From Rhipidocladum racemiflorum (lineage: Eukaryota > Streptophyta > Magnoliopsida > Poales > Poaceae), in contig CM070576.1 of NCBI GenBank assembly GCA_036346355.1, positions 59,195,712 to 59,259,711 of the forward strand: a DNA stretch of 64,000 nt. The letters are read 5' to 3'. A program made the position numbers and the translations under genes. This document shows positions 36,814 to 46,919 of this stretch, in pieces (within the stretch, counting starts at the first letter, position 1; each line of letters starts with the position of its first letter). The notes under the pieces are model-generated. The model ran no database searches, was not told where the DNA came from, and saw only the letters and a list, made by a program, of their open reading frames with translations.

Positions 36814-38445
36814 AAATCGAAAACCATCTACAATTTGTTAAACGGAAGGAAAACCCATGAGCTCCAATGATTCAGAGGAGGAGGAGCGGCCGCGCGCAGA
36901 TTAAAGGCGTGTCTGCGTGACGCAAAAGAAGTTGTGGCCACGCGGCAGCAGCGCGCGAAGCTTTTGATCCCCCGTATGTCCGTCCCCACGACGCCGACGC
37001 GCGCACCAGCCACGAGTACCGCGCGACGCTGACCGGCCCCTGCCCCGCGCCACTCGCGCGCCGCCATGTGGCCGCCGCCGCGCGGCCAGCCTCGTCGACG
37101 TCCCCCGAGGGCCCGCTGCCGCGCGCGTCCCCTCCTCCCCTTCCTCGTCCTCACGGTCCCGGCCCTGGCCCCGGGCCGGGCTAATCAGCCACTCCAACGC
37201 CCTCGTATTAACTATTCCTTTTAGCTACCTTGCACACCCTCTCCTCCTCCACTCTCGCCGTGATTAATCGTGGTGTGACCTGCTGACGTGCCCGTGCCGA
37301 GCAGCTTGCCACCGCGTGTGCGATACCGATGCGCGCGGCACGCAGGCTGGGGCTGGCTGGATCTCCTCCCACGGCACGGAAGCCTGTGGCCGCGCGCGCG
37401 GTAGCTAGGAGCGTTTCTTGACGGGACGAACGACCACAGTTGCTGCATAGCTATGGGCCTATGGCTGAATCATTAATGGTTTGGTGGTCTGGTCTAAGGG
37501 TGGTTATCAAGTTGTCCTCACCAACGCAATTAGCACTCGGCAAATAAAGGTGGTTTAGTGGCATTGTGTCACCGCCAATTTGAACTTACCTGATCTGCTC
37601 GAACACGTACGGATCAACAACAAATTGCTTTGGAAATTCTGGCGGCCCGGTAGATGGATGCGATCCATCGAGATAAGCTCTGCTCCCCGCACTAGTCGGA
37701 GTCGATCGAAGTGCTTACCATCTGACCGTATCTATCTTGAATTACCCAGTCGTTACGTACTCGTTAGGAGTAAACAAGCAAGTAAACTCACAAGGCGACA
37801 CGGGCGAAAGGACTCGCCAGTCGCCACAGCGACGCATGGCGCGCCGGCCCCTATCTCGTGGACGCACGCACGCACGCTTGCTAGAAGACGCTGCGAGCGC
37901 ATCGATCGATCGGCCAAGCGTGCGCCCCGCGGCGCCGTGCAACGGGACAAACGCGGCGCGCCACCTCAACGATCCTTTCGGGGGAAGCCCCCCCGCGCAT
38001 TTGCGCCGTGACCGCGACGCATGCAGCCCGGTCGAGCTGGCGCTCCGTTCCATTGGTCTACCTGTTCCAATTGCGCCCGTCTCCGTCTCCTCCCGACGCC
38101 ACACCTGTCCGCTACCCATTGGACGCTGGCCACAGCTGGTATATTCACGCATGCATGATACAGTGCTGTACCTTAATTCTGCATCGAGTCCTGATGTGCG
38201 TCATCCATTGTTGCGCTGCGAGTCTGCCTCCCTCTCCGCCGTCGGCGCCTCTCCCGTTACTCCACCGGGTCGCGATCTTGAGACGGCCGGATAAGCATGG
38301 GGGTGGAGGGGGGCGGGGGGGCTCTTGGCGCGACCGGACTCCGGACACTTGGCGAGAAATAAAAGCGGCTTTGCGCAGTGTCACGGTGCGTGGGGCCCGC
38401 GGTTTCTTTACCCGCAATCGCAAAGACCACATGTTCGCATCTCCT
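36814..38445. other. GC-rich upstream region of the HOX22-like gene, no separate gene
   Basis: 36890-37440 and 37800-38350 are GC-rich and open by chance in several frames on both strands, but no frame has a recognisable domain. A 51-codon frame at 37064 has an Arg-rich then hydrophobic start and is judged accidental. The last few hundred bases are likely to include the HOX22-like promoter. Confidence 0.45.
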
Positions 38446-38460
38446 GACGTGGACACGTAA
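38446..38460 (+). promoter_or_regulatory. Possible ABA-response elements upstream of HOX22-like gene
   Basis: GACGTGGACACGTAA contains two ACGT cores six bases apart, 15-30 bases before the putative TATA box. ACGT-core pairs are the usual ABRE arrangement, and HOX22-type genes are known to respond to ABA and drought. The match to the strict ABRE consensus is partial. Confidence 0.4.
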
Positions 38461-38474
38461 CGCCGGACGCCCGG

Positions 38475-38481
38475 TATTAAA
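38475..38481 (+). promoter_or_regulatory. Putative TATA box of the HOX22-like gene
   Basis: TATTAAA lies 89 bases before the start codon in otherwise GC-rich DNA, a plausible spacing for a short 5' leader. Confidence 0.5.
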
Positions 38482-38569
38482 GAGGCCGCCAGGGCCGGAG
38501 TCGGGAGAGGTCGGAACGAATTGAATAGCTAACTAGCTAGCTACAGGATCGATCGATCGATCGATCGGC

Positions 38570-39455
38570 ATGGACCGTGGCGATCACCGTCAGCACCAGT
38601 TCTTCGTGCCTCCGCCGCTGCTGCTGCAGCAGCAGCAGCAGCAGCTGTGCATGCCGATGATGGACGAGCAGTTCTTGGACGGTGGTGGAGGCGGCGCCAC
38701 GGCGGCGGGGAGGGGCGCGGCCGGGGAAAGGAAGCGGCGGTTCACGGATGAGCAGATACGGTCGCTGGAGTCCATGTTCCACGCGCACCACGCCAAGCTG
38801 GAGCCGCGGGAGAAGGCGGAGCTGGCGCTCGAGCTGGGCCTGCAGCCGCGGCAGGTCGCCATCTGGTTCCAGAACAAGCGCGCGCGGTGGCGCTCCAAGC
38901 AGCTCGAGCACGACTACGCCGCCCTCCGAGACAAGTACGACGCCCTCCACGCCCGCGTCGAGTCCCTCAAGCAAGGGAAGCTTGCCCTCACCGCACAGGT
39001 AATCAGTCAGGCAAAACCAAATCTCACGTAGCTGCGTACGATTCCGAGCCCCCCACCCCACCCCACCCCACCAAAATATATAGTACGTTGCTAACTTTTT
39101 ATTTCGTACATGCTGTGGTTTATAAATGCAGTTGCACGAGCTAAGCGAGAGGCTGAGGGGGCGGGAGGATCGGGGCGGCAACGGTGTCTCGACGGCGACG
39201 GCGAGCAGCAGCAGCTGCAACGGCAGCGGCGAGGAGGTCGACGACGACAAGAGGAACGTCATCGGTTGCGTCGACATCGAGCAGCCGGAGAGCTGCGTGC
39301 TTGGCGGGACGGCGTGCGCCACGCCGGCGGACGTCTCGGTGGGGTCCGAGTGTGACGACCAGCTCAACTACGACGTGGGCTTCCCGGAGTCCTTCTGCGC
39401 CACGCCGGAGCTATGGGAGCCGTGGCCGCTCGTCGAGTGGAATGCGGTGGCTTGA
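38570..39455 (+). CDS. HOX22: HD-Zip class I homeodomain-leucine zipper transcription factor (250 aa, 2 exons)
   Basis: A nuclear DNA-binding regulator of the gamma clade that includes rice HOX22/HOX24 and Arabidopsis ATHB7/12, which act in ABA and water-deficit responses. Exons are 38570-38998 and 39132-39455, with donor CAG/GTAATC and acceptor ATGCAG; the intron falls inside the zipper coding region. A leucine/glutamine stretch (about 17-26) from a CTG/CAG run precedes the homeodomain at about residues 54-109, with the recognition helix VAIWFQNKRARWRSK. The zipper follows at about 110-150. The acidic C-terminus ends ELWEPWPLVEWNAVA, the ending that I remember for rice HOX22. Residue 87 is Leu, in a helix-2 position where relatives usually have Arg or Lys. 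The 5' leader carries a (GATC)n run just before the ATG. Confidence 0.93.
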
Positions 39456-39556
39456 ATGGACTAGTATACGTAGGTTTGTGTGTGTAAACGTACGTGCATG
39501 TTGTGCTTGATCCGTCGTCCTGCTGCGATGCAGGCAAAGAAGGCAAAAATATCCTA

Positions 39557-39794
39557 TGCAATTAAAATTTTCGTGTAATCATCGTGCAACCTTACTAAAA
39601 AAGTTTCAAAAAATTCTGAAAAAAATCATGGATGTACATCTCAACTTACATCATCTATGTATAAAATTTCATTATCAAATACGTAATATACTAGAAGTTA
39701 CAAAAAAGATAAATTTTCGCTTGGAATCTTGCTACAGTAGACATCACAAAATTTAGTAGGGTTGCACGGTGATTGCACGAAAACTTTAATTGCA
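39557..39794. mobile_element. MITE with about 42-bp imperfect inverted ends, 100 bp after HOX22 stop
   Basis: The left end TGCAATTAAAATTTTCGTGT and the right end, on the other strand, TGCAATTAAAGTTTTCGTGC continue to match for about 42 bases. There is no coding capacity. I could not define a target duplication, so the superfamily is open. Its position suggests it lies in or near the HOX22-like 3' UTR. Confidence 0.75.
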
Positions 39795-40844
39795 CTGAAT
39801 ATGTTGCCTGCAAAGAAAGGGGCTGTGTCAATGACGCGTGGGGTCGGGTAGTAGATGGTGTATGCAAATGGGGTTGAAGTGATGAGACCTCGGAGGCAAC
39901 TAGACATGGGCCTTGCGTTTGGATGCTGCCAAAAATGGAGTTAACTAGAGCTCATCGGTGCCGCTTCGAATTAAAAATTGAATATCCATTGGAAGCATGT
40001 TCGGTTGGCAATAAAGTGTCGGGTCTATGCATATATGCTATTCGCACGAGTCAACCACTCAACCTTGGGATTTTACCGTATTATGCGAGCTTTGATCATG
40101 GTTATAGTTTAATGGCGGTCTGAATATTTCAATTGTGATTGGTGTATAATAAATTTATTACAACGGAGTCAACAAAATAAAATATGTGAGAAATTTTATA
40201 CGTAACTTTGCCTTCTTCTGATCAAAACCTTATTGCTAGTTCTCTCTTCTCCCTCTCCTCGCCTCTCTCTAGACTCCGCTCAACCTGACCATGTACACGA
40301 AGTCGCCTTATCATGAGATCCTGTGTCCTAGAAATGAGTAGCACAAGCGTACCTTTCTTCACATCTAGGTAGTTCGGCTAGAAATCCGACAGCTAAGACA
40401 TGTGTACGGCCAAAAAGTTTTGAGTCTCTCTCCATAAGTCACAAGCACGTCGATTTATATGTGTTTACTAAGTCCCATTTAGAACGTGCGAATTTTGCAG
40501 GATTTTTTTTTTGGAAATTACATCGTTTTTAAATTTCTTCGCTCGATCTATGCAAAACCTAAGGAGCTGTTCCGAAGCGGTAGGACGCACCATCCTAGAA
40601 ACCTGTCACCTCCATTTTTAATATCATTTCATCCGGAATCCCTATTCATTCAACATACGAACCCTTTTCTGTACTGTCAACGACTCAAAACGTAGAGTAG
40701 AGGCACAGCCCTGAAATAGAACAAATTTCCTTCGGTCCATCGATCGCTTATGATCGGGCGCATGATCTGCCCGGAACGCTCGCGGTGAAATACACGTCAA
40801 AGAAAAAGAATATCATTGTTCTACACGCAGTAACGGGGCGGAAC
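39795..40844. other. Intergenic stretch, nothing recognised
   Basis: AT-rich, with only short chance frames and no repeat ends found. Confidence 0.5.
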
Positions 40845-41231
40845 CAGGGTTCCTAATATCGATGATAATCGTGCGATTATCGCCGATTATCGTGATATCG
40901 CCGGCGGCCGAAATGCAATACCGAGCGGTAAACCGAAAAAACTCAAAAAAAAATTTCAAAAAATTCAAAAAAATTTATATGACGCAAATATCGCGATTAT
41001 CGCCACATATCGAGCGATTATCGCTACAAAAGTCGACCGCACAAAAAAACTCAACATGGATGTCGATTTTCCACCGATAATCGTCGATTTTCCACGTTTT
41101 TGATTTTTTTTTTCCAAAAAAATCTGATTTTTGAATTTATGCGATTTTCGACCGATTTTCGGCTCGATTTTTGCGATTATCGAAAATCACTGTTCATACG
41201 AAAATCGCACACATCGATAATGGGAACCCTG
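40845..41231. mobile_element. hAT miniature element with perfect 8-bp target duplication
   Basis: Left end CAGGGTTCCTAATATCGAT; right end, on the other strand, CAGGGTTCCCATTATCGAT. GGCGGAAC is repeated exactly at 40837-40844 and 41232-41239. The interior is full of CGATTATCG words in both orientations, the expected subterminal repeats. It is 387 bp and non-coding. Confidence 0.9.
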
Positions 41232-41239
41232 GGCGGAAC

Positions 41240-42072
41240 ATACTCGGCGTCTCCAAAAATTAGAAAAGTGACACAATATCACCTCTTTTATTTATCAAAT
41301 TTATTGATTAAATTTATTCTGATTTTAGCGGTTTAGAATTTTCAAGACCTTAAAATTATTTGTGTTATATTTTTAATAAATTTTAAATATATATGTTAAA
41401 TCTAAAATATTATAAAATTATTATATAGCTTGTTTGTATAAAATATGCGCACTAGGAAATTTTTAGTTCCGCAGCTACACACTAGCCGGCAGCCCGGCAG
41501 GTCGTTGTCGTCTCGTCGCGATGCAATCAACAGGAGCTGAACACGTGCCAGAGCTTTCGTTTTGGAGCATAGCAAACATTCGACTCGGCAAGTCGGCATG
41601 CATGTCGACTTGTACTTTGTTCTAATTGCTGCTCTGCAAATTGCCGTTACTGTGTTCATGTCACGAGATAAGTAAAAGAGTGAAAACCAAAAGGGTCGAC
41701 AATAGTCGACTTAGAAGTAATACCAGATCGATAACGGATATAGATCAAAATCCAAGAGATGTTAAGAGAGACAATATTAATATAAATTAAATCGAACTAT
41801 CTAGACAATAGTAGGTACTAAGACGACCCTAGCGGCCTAGCCTTGTTAGGTCCGTCTGCATGTATGTAAAGGGTGTGTTTAGTTGATGGGATAATGTTTA
41901 ATAAGATAGGATGGGATGGTTCTGTACCATTTGGTTTCATTATTTTGTATTTAGAGGAAATATTCCTTAAATTTATATAACTTGGTCATAATAGAATGGT
42001 TCCATTCAAATAACCATGAGATGCCTTTTAAAAAAAAATCATCTCATATATGTATCACTTGATACTGACAAC
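41240..42072. other. Intergenic AT-rich stretch
   Basis: A possible one-sided MITE end (GGGTGTGTTTAGTTGATGGG near 41869) has no partner. No gene was seen. Confidence 0.45.
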
Positions 42073-42213
42073 AGAGATGCTTCTATGCTTTTCCTTCTAG
42101 TACAAGTTGCACAAATCTTGAAGCAAGCGAAGGGATAAGTAATCACCATCTACCCTTCATTCACGCTTTAATAGTTGTGCAACTTTTAAAAGGAAGAGCA
42201 TAGAAGCACCTCT
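42073..42213. repeat. Inverted repeat, about 40-bp arms, hairpin-forming
   Basis: The arm 42073-42114 (AGAGATGCTTCTATGCTTTT...) pairs with 42175-42213 (...GAGCATAGAAGCACCTCT) with a few mismatches, around a 60-base loop. The size fits a MITE or a small-RNA hairpin. No target duplication was established. Confidence 0.75.
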
Positions 42214-42619
42214 CGACTGACAATCACACACGCCCTATCAAAACCTCTCCTGCCTGTCACAGAGAGGCGGCAAGGAGAAAGTTCTGGACTCATGGCCCGG
42301 CCGAACGGGTGGCGGAAGCGAGCTCTCTTGGACGGTGTTATGACGGACACGTAAAATGATTTAGCCGCGGAGCTATTCCTGAGAATTCCATGGAGATTAC
42401 TTCGTGGACGTGTAGAACAGCACATGTATTTTGTGAGTACTTTCTTTGGGGATGGTATTTTGGCAAATATACTGACCTGTGCATATCGTTTCCCCCTTTG
42501 TTTATTGGGAGGGAGGGACTAGTATACGGCCGAGCGTGCCGTCTTTATTGTGCGCTCTTTCTCTAATCAGTCTACTGTCATGCTGAGCGTTGTTTCCCTT
42601 TTCCGCTCAACTTCTTCTC

Positions 42620-43310
42620 TCTCTAACATAAAATTTTAACATTAAAATGTTTAAACTTTAAAAAATTTAAACAGGAAGTTTCAAGTTAAAAAAAAATCAA
42701 ATAGAAAAATTAAATAGAAAAATTTCAAATTATGAAGTTTCAACTCAGGAAGTTTTAAATTAGAATGTTTCAACTCGAAAAATTTCAAAGTTTTTTAAAA
42801 AAATTCAACTCGAAAAGTTTCAAATAACAAAGTATAACTCAAAAAAATTCGACTCATAAAACTTTCATTTCAAAATTTTCAACTCATAAAACTTTCGATT
42901 CAAAAGCTTTCTGTTCAAAAAGTTTTGATCCAAATAATTTTTGGTTCAAAAAGTTTCGGTTTAAAATTGAAGTCAATAAAAATTTCAACCCTAAAAAATT
43001 CAAATCGAAAAGCTTCAACTAAAAAAAAATAGTTTGAAAATTTTCAACTCGGGAAACTTTTTACTGGAAAATTTCAACTTAGAAAAAAAACAAATCGAGG
43101 ACTTTCAACTCAGAAAAAAAAAATTTTAAAACTTTCAACTAGGGAAATTTTAACTTGAGAAATTTGAAACCAGAAAATTTTAAGTGCGGAAATTTTAGAA
43201 TAGGAAATTTCAAAAAATTTATGTTCGAAAACTATCAATTCAAAAAAATTTGGTTAAAAAACTTTCAGTTCAAATAAATTTGTTTTGAAAAGTTTCGATT
43301 GAAAATATCT
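42620..43310. repeat. Degenerate AAGTTTCAA / ACTTTCAACTC low-complexity array
   Basis: Variants of a roughly 20-base phrase (AAAAGTTTCAACTCGAAAAA type) recur irregularly. It is similar in word usage to the GTTTCA array at 3430-4110, but much more AT-rich. Confidence 0.7.
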
Positions 43311-43479
43311 CACCACGTGTTCAAGAGAAAATTTGATTGGTTCGTCCGAATCCTTTTTATATTCTATAAAAGGCACCAGTTTCACGTTGCGAGAGAACAT
43401 AGTACAGTCCTTGCTAGTTAAAGCACATCAAGTCAGTTCGGCATTCACTTTTGCAACCATCCGCCGCCACGTCACCACA

Positions 43480-44039
43480 TGAAATAACCCAAAATTTCAA
43501 AAGAATTTAAATTTGGACTTTATTTGATTTTTTGGATTTGAATTTGGAATTTATTTGCTTTTTCATTTTGATTTTTGGTTTGAATGTGTTGGATTTTGTG
43601 TTTCAAATGTAAAATGATGTTACAAATAAAACTGCATTCACAATACTTAAACCATGTGACATCCATGTGTTAATCCCTTGCATATAGTATTCAGAAAATT
43701 TTCGTGCGACTTGTTGAGTACTGTTGTACTCACCCTTTCAAAACCCGACCCCCCTTTTAGAATTTCAAGAAGCTGGAACCTATCAATGATGGCGATTTGG
43801 TTTGGTTTTTGGGTCTTAATCTTTTTGCTCAGGGTCTGCCTGTGCGGTGTTTTGGTTGTATTGTATTTGGGCCTCGCTACGCTTTTTTTGTAAAAACTTG
43901 GCCGTTAGGCCTTATATTCAATAAAAAGAGTTGGTGTTAATTCTTTGTCTAGCAATGAGTGTTTGGTTACCGACAGTTAATCTTTGTGGGTAGCTGTCGA
44001 TGTATTTAGACGCGCCATCTAAAAAGGCGGGCCGTCACA
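43480..44039 (+). mobile_element. Possible short solo LTR (560 bp)
   Basis: Starts TGAAATAACCCAAAATTTC and ends GGGCCGTCACACA. The flanking pentamers CCACA (43475-43479) and CGACA (44040-44044) agree at four of five bases. It has a GAGTACTGTTGTACTC palindrome like the other LTRs here, and an AATAAAAAG signal near 43920. The start resembles grass Ty3 LTR starts, but the ends are not certain. Confidence 0.5.
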
Positions 44040-45102
44040 CGACATGTCAGGCGGCTGGGCCAAGAGCGCACGAACACATGCAAACGGGTGACCGTAAAAT
44101 ATCATTTCCGTTGTTTATTTATGGTGAAACCTCTCTAGCTCGGATTGGGGCTAGTCCAGCTGATTTATGTTGGAAATGAATTTGGGATTGGGACTACTCA
44201 GGGCACATATGTTTGTGATTAATTGGCTTCTTTTTTTTAAAAAAAAAAAAAGATCCCCTTGGTGGATTGCTGTTCCTCTTCTTCCAATCAGCATGACCAT
44301 TGATGGGTCAGAGTATTGATGATCTGTCTTTCAAAAAAGAGTATTGATGATCTCTCACGATTATTTAATTGTTTGGTGCGATACGGATTAGTTAGTCTAT
44401 TAGTGCCACTGAAAGAATTATTATAATCAAGGCAGCTAGGTCTTTTATTATACTCTAGCTAGCTGCAATTGCATGGTATTGGAGCTGGTAGAAAGAACCT
44501 CAGTACTTGTGATGCCTAAACCTGTTTCTAATTAAGAGGAGAAAGCAGGTCCAAACAAAAGCTCTATTCTTGAGGGAGACTTCCAAACTGTGATGAATTC
44601 GTTGTTCTGCTTCATAGCGTTAGTTTTACGGACTTCAAGTTTTTTTAGATAACTAGGAATTTCAAGTTTGTTTTATGTTGATTGTATTTCTGTATTACTG
44701 TTTGGGATGACAATGTTTGTGCACTGTTTTTTTTCTCTCTAGAGTTTGAACAAGCAGCACGTACGGCAGCACAAACCGTAGCTAGTTTCAATACCCTCCG
44801 CAACCAATTCGAGCATGACAAATCATGTACACTGATTAGATGCTCTTGGGCCAACTTTATCGATCCTTTCATCTCTGATCTCCAATTCACCAAAAAAAAA
44901 AAAGCACTTTTACACTTGATGGCGACTTGCTCAAAGAAAACAAGACTAAAGTTGCGACTTGAAAGCCGAAACCTCAATCGAAAAATCGATGTTTAGGAAC
45001 GCTTCGGCCCGTGAAATCTTCTAGAAACACCGAAAAGGCGCAGCGAAAAGCTGGGACTCCTCCTGCGGCTAACCGCCCAAACGCCATCGTGGCCTGGGGG
45101 GC
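44040..45102. other. Intergenic stretch, nothing supported
   Basis: A frame at 44739-44996 follows a pyrimidine tract and AG and could look like an exon, but it has no partner exon and no recognisable domain. Confidence 0.45.
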
Positions 45103-45105
45103 ATC

Positions 45106-45639
45106 CACTACTACAGAAATGGCTTCCAGAAGCGGTTCAAAACCATTTCCAGAAGCGGTTCTACAACCGCTTCTAAGAATCACAGATCATGGCGGTTGCT
45201 TAGAACCGCCAATGACGAAACCAAGCGATAAAAGACTACCAATAATATCGTGGGAATGGGATTGAACCCACCTACCAAAGACTCCATCCTCGTGACCCGC
45301 TTCATCCATCTAGCCAACCCACCCACGTGCTCTCCGATAGAATAGGACACACATTCCTTTTATTATTTCTAAAATCAAGCTTCTGGCGGTTCGTGCGACA
45401 GAACCCCTTTCGAAGGGGTTTAAGAAGCGGTTCGTGTCACGAACCGCTTCTAAAGCCCCACCTTCTAAAGCTTTAGAAGCGGTTGGAGACACGAACCGCT
45501 TGTAAAGATCTTTAGTAGGGGTTCGTGCTTAACCGCTTCTAGAGATCCTCCCGCTACGAACCGCTTCGGTGAAAGCATTACCGGTTCGCACCAAACCGTT
45601 TCTAATAGGCCGCTTGTGATGCCCGATTTTGTAGTAGTG
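45106..45639. mobile_element. Non-autonomous CACTA element with 3-bp target duplication
   Basis: Begins CACTACTACAGAAATGG and ends with the complement of CACTACTACAAAATCGG. ATC flanks both sides (45103-45105 and 45640-45642), the CACTA target-site length. Inside are many AGAAGCGGTT words in both orientations, the subterminal repeats of CACTA elements. It is 534 bp, with no transposase. The centre contains a tRNA-like stretch on the minus strand. Confidence 0.9.
45250..45330 (-). other. tRNA-like / SINE-head-like stretch inside the CACTA element
   Basis: On the minus strand an A-box-like TGGCTAGATGG (45306-45316) precedes a B-box-like GGTTCAATCCC (45258-45268) with tRNA-like spacing. It is not a complete cloverleaf that I can fold with confidence. 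It may be a captured tRNA relic or a pol III SINE head. Confidence 0.45.
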
Positions 45640-45642
45640 ATC

Positions 45643-46919
45643 GCTCATGATTTGATTATTCCACTGCTTTACTGTCTATATGGCCGTATTGATCATGGTA
45701 CTTGGACTGTTATTCGTGTTCTTAAGCACGCAGTGTAAGTGTTGTCGAACACTGGTAAGTGGTGAACCACTGTTTGCTCCCAAAATCGCACTAACTTTGT
45801 AAGGAGCTAAGCTTAATGTCACTGAGAAAGTTTCCTGCTTACTCTGACAAAAGCTTCATGGATCATCAACCAGCCGGTGAATCAGCAGCGCCGCTTTAAC
45901 AGTTGCAGAGCTAGCTAGCGTCCGGAAGAATGCATGCACATTGCACCGATCGGGCCATGAGGTGGCTCGGGCAACGTACCTGGCAGGGACCAGCCAAAAT
46001 CTCGATCGATCGGCACGGCGATGAGACGACGCGTCGTGCGCGCCGAAGAGCACAGCACGAGCAGGCGCCGTTGCTCTGGTGGCGAAGGATCGATCGGAGC
46101 GCGGCCGTGGCGCCAAGACGAGTTTGGCACCGGTAAACTCAGGGAACTCGTTATCTTATCCAGTCCGGCGGATTGACCCAAGGCATCGTGGAGAGAAGAA
46201 ACTTGAGCAAGACAGGATCGCGTGAGGCTTGCCCTTTCGCGGGGCTCTCAAGTAACAAAAAATAGAGATTTTTCCGAGAACACGGGATTCTTTTCTTAGG
46301 GAAACTTGTGTGCCTAGAATGATGATTGGGCCTTTCTACTTTAGGATCCGTGCCAGTGCCTCCGTGGCCTTTCTTCGGCCCAGTTGTTTCAGAGGGCTTC
46401 GTAGGCCTAGTTTGCCCCACGAGCCCACCTCACACTTTTCCGCTCAGCAAAAGACGTTGTGAAACAAGACCAGTCAAGGCGGCCCGCTCCCGGGTATGTT
46501 TGTTTTGATGCTGAAAGTTGTCATGTGTAATCTTAGTTATGCCATAATTTTTTTAGGTGGTTGTTTGATTTATTGTTATAATTATAGCTTATCATGTTTT
46601 GTTAGCCCACGGATCATATATCATAGATTTAATTTCTTGTCTAATTTTACCAAACTTATAGCTACACTATTGTGGCATATCGCATACTGTCTAAATTTAG
46701 TTATAACAAAATTGGCCCCGAACCAAACAGGCCGTTACTCCACTTCCCATCGTCTATTGACGATTTCAGCAGCGAAGAGCAGAGACGGGGGAGAGCCCAA
46801 CTAGCTGACATCGCTGCGATGAACTCTCATCTCGACCGCTTGAAATTCTGACCACGTGAGTACTGCGCTACGCGCCTGCGCATGTAGCGCTACCTCATTG
46901 TTTTTTCTCGGCACGGTAG
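45643..46919. other. Intergenic stretch, nothing recognised
   Basis: Moderately GC-rich around 45900-46150, with chance frames on both strands. No domain, splice chain or repeat end was found. Confidence 0.45.

Noticed and set aside
37064..37219. 51-codon frame with Arg-rich then hydrophobic start, secretory-peptide-like
   Set aside because: Very GC-biased, short, no cleavage-site context or homologue in memory, and other frames are open there too.
37737..38460. Several 100-185-codon frames on both strands upstream of the HOX22-like gene
   Set aside because: They overlap each other in a GC-rich promoter region and lack domains.
38537..39367. 276-codon minus-strand frame across the HOX22-like gene
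   Set aside because: Antisense shadow of the HD-Zip exons; the plus strand has the homeodomain and proper splice sites.
44739..44996. Exon-like frame after a pyrimidine tract and AG
   Set aside because: No partner exon, no homologous motif, and it ends in an A-run.
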